Assembly: GCA_944376065.1 (NCBI GenBank)
Contig: CALWBL010000003.1
Span: 169,349 to 233,348, forward strand
Direction of reading: 5' to 3'
Source of the DNA: an uncultured Butyricicoccus sp.
GTDB taxonomy: Bacteria; Bacillota; Clostridia; Oscillospirales; Butyricicoccaceae
DNA: 64,000 bases
Both the position numbers and the translations under genes were made by a program. The number at the start of each line of letters is the position of its first letter. Position 1 is the first letter of the stretch. The notes beneath the pieces were generated by a model, which was given only the letters and a program-made list of their open reading frames with translations, did not search any database and was not told where the DNA came from. Positions 63,393-64,000 of the stretch are shown here, piece by piece.

Positions 63393-64000
63393 AAATAAAA
63401 AAATGACTGCCCCAAGTCCATCTGCTCCAACAGATGGGGGACAGTCTACTATCAAAACCAATAATATTATAACCCAAAACACACAAATATACAATCAAAA
63501 AACATTAGATTTTCCAAGCTATATAAAAGAAAAAGGACTTTTCTGTTGTTGGAGATATGAAGAACGTGATGGCAGAAAAACCAAAGTTCCATATAATCCA
63601 TGTACTAGACAAATGGCAAAGAGCAATGATAAAACCAGTTTTACAGATTATAAAACTGCTGTTAATGCTAATGGCTATGATGGTATAGGCATAGGAATAT
63701 TTAATGGTATTTGTGCCATTGATTTAGACCATTGTATTTCAGAAACAGGTGAATTAAGCAATACAGCCTATGAAATTGTAAACTTAATGCACAGCTATAC
63801 AGAATTTAGTCCAAGTAGAAAAGGTTTGCACATTCTATTTTGTGCTAATGATTTTGTATATGATAAATCTAAATTTTATATTATGAACCATAAAGCAGGA
63901 ATTGAAGTTTATGTTGCAGGTGCGACTAACAAGTATGTAACTGTTACGGGTGAGTGCTGTGAGAATTATGAATTTGGTGACCGTACAGAAGAACTAAAAC
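63385..64000 (+). CDS. Phage/plasmid primase-polymerase (AEP-like), truncated by the window edge
   Basis: About 205 N-terminal residues are visible; the gene runs off the right edge. A proline-serine-rich leader precedes FPSYIKEKGLFCCWRYEERDGRKTKVPYNP. Then come GIGIGIFNGICAIDLDHCI, with the acidic DLD motif, and SPSRKGLHILF, with the GxH motif, as in archaeo-eukaryotic primase-polymerases of phages and plasmids such as the NrS-1 group. It suggests that the element can replicate itself, at least briefly. The ATG follows AAGGAGG and overlaps the previous gene by 8 bp. Confidence 0.78.
   Translation, partial: MNENKKMTAPSPSAPTDGGQSTIKTNNIITQNTQIYNQKTLDFPSYIKEKGLFCCWRYEERDGRKTKVPYNPCTRQMAKSNDKTSFTDYKTAVNANGYDGIGIGIFNGICAIDLDHCISETGELSNTAYEIVNLMHSYTEFSPSRKGLHILFCANDFVYDKSKFYIMNHKAGIEVYVAGATNKYVTVTGECCENYEFGDRTEELK

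Overview
This window is low-GC DNA with strong AGGAGG-type ribosome binding sites, TTGACA/TATAAT-like promoters and a Firmicutes housekeeping gene set: lexA, recN, ruvCAB, glmS with its self-cleaving ribozyme, SigH, RNase Y, YloU/FakA, RqcH and SLH-anchored surface protein. Thiolase and crotonase genes, a PflA-like radical SAM protein and a DUF1858 protein point to a strict anaerobe. An anaerobic member of class Clostridia (Oscillospiraceae/Ruminococcaceae-like) fits best; no species can be named from the sequence alone. No rRNA, tRNA or CRISPR array was found.

Layout. 1-4.6 kb (minus): crotonase, thiolase and a polar amino-acid ABC transporter. 4.8-14.2 kb: an SMC-like ATPase with a membrane hairpin, RNase Y (minus), PgeF, an orphan oligopeptide-binding lipoprotein, MnmA, an EamA exporter and a CPBP protease. 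14.3-25.3 kb: a long operon nusB / TsaD-like M22 protein / xseA / xseB / ispA / OLE RNA / oapA / dxs / tlyA / nadK / argR / recN. It contains a roughly 0.7 kb structured noncoding RNA with its own promoter, followed by the four-helix membrane protein that partners it. 25.3-29.8 kb: tyrS, a XerC/D-like recombinase (minus), cysK and a radical SAM protein. 29.9-33.6 kb: a four-gene surface O-acylation cluster (SGNH lipoprotein, DUF4358 lipoprotein, MBOAT, DHHW protein). 33.7-41.6 kb (minus): a Ter-type stress operon (YceG, TelA, three TerD paralogues) ending in a Ca2+-type P-ATPase behind an internal terminator. 41.8-44.5 kb (minus): pth, fakA, Asp23. 44.8-49.7 kb: lexA with an SOS-like box, recG, ruvC, ruvA, ruvB. 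49.8-53.3 kb: glmM, glmS ribozyme, glmS. 53.4-58.1 kb: SigH-like sigma factor, a zinc-ribbon protein, a DUF1858 protein, trmK, Nif3, rqcH. 58.1-60.8 kb: an SLH protein (minus) and guaA.

From the 3' end of guaA to the right edge lies the start of an integrated mobile element: a divergently transcribed XRE repressor, two matching operators around an early promoter, an excisionase-like protein, a tyrosine integrase, a MobC-like protein and a truncated primase-polymerase. The 3' end of guaA is a known integration hotspot.

The most notable items are the OLE RNA/OapA locus, the Ter operon coupled to a P-type Ca2+ ATPase with no TerC in view, the M22 paralogue between nusB and xseA, the membrane-hairpin SMC-like ATPase without its nuclease partner, and the operator layout of the guaA-linked element. 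Function calls rest on motif recognition by eye; no database search was run.
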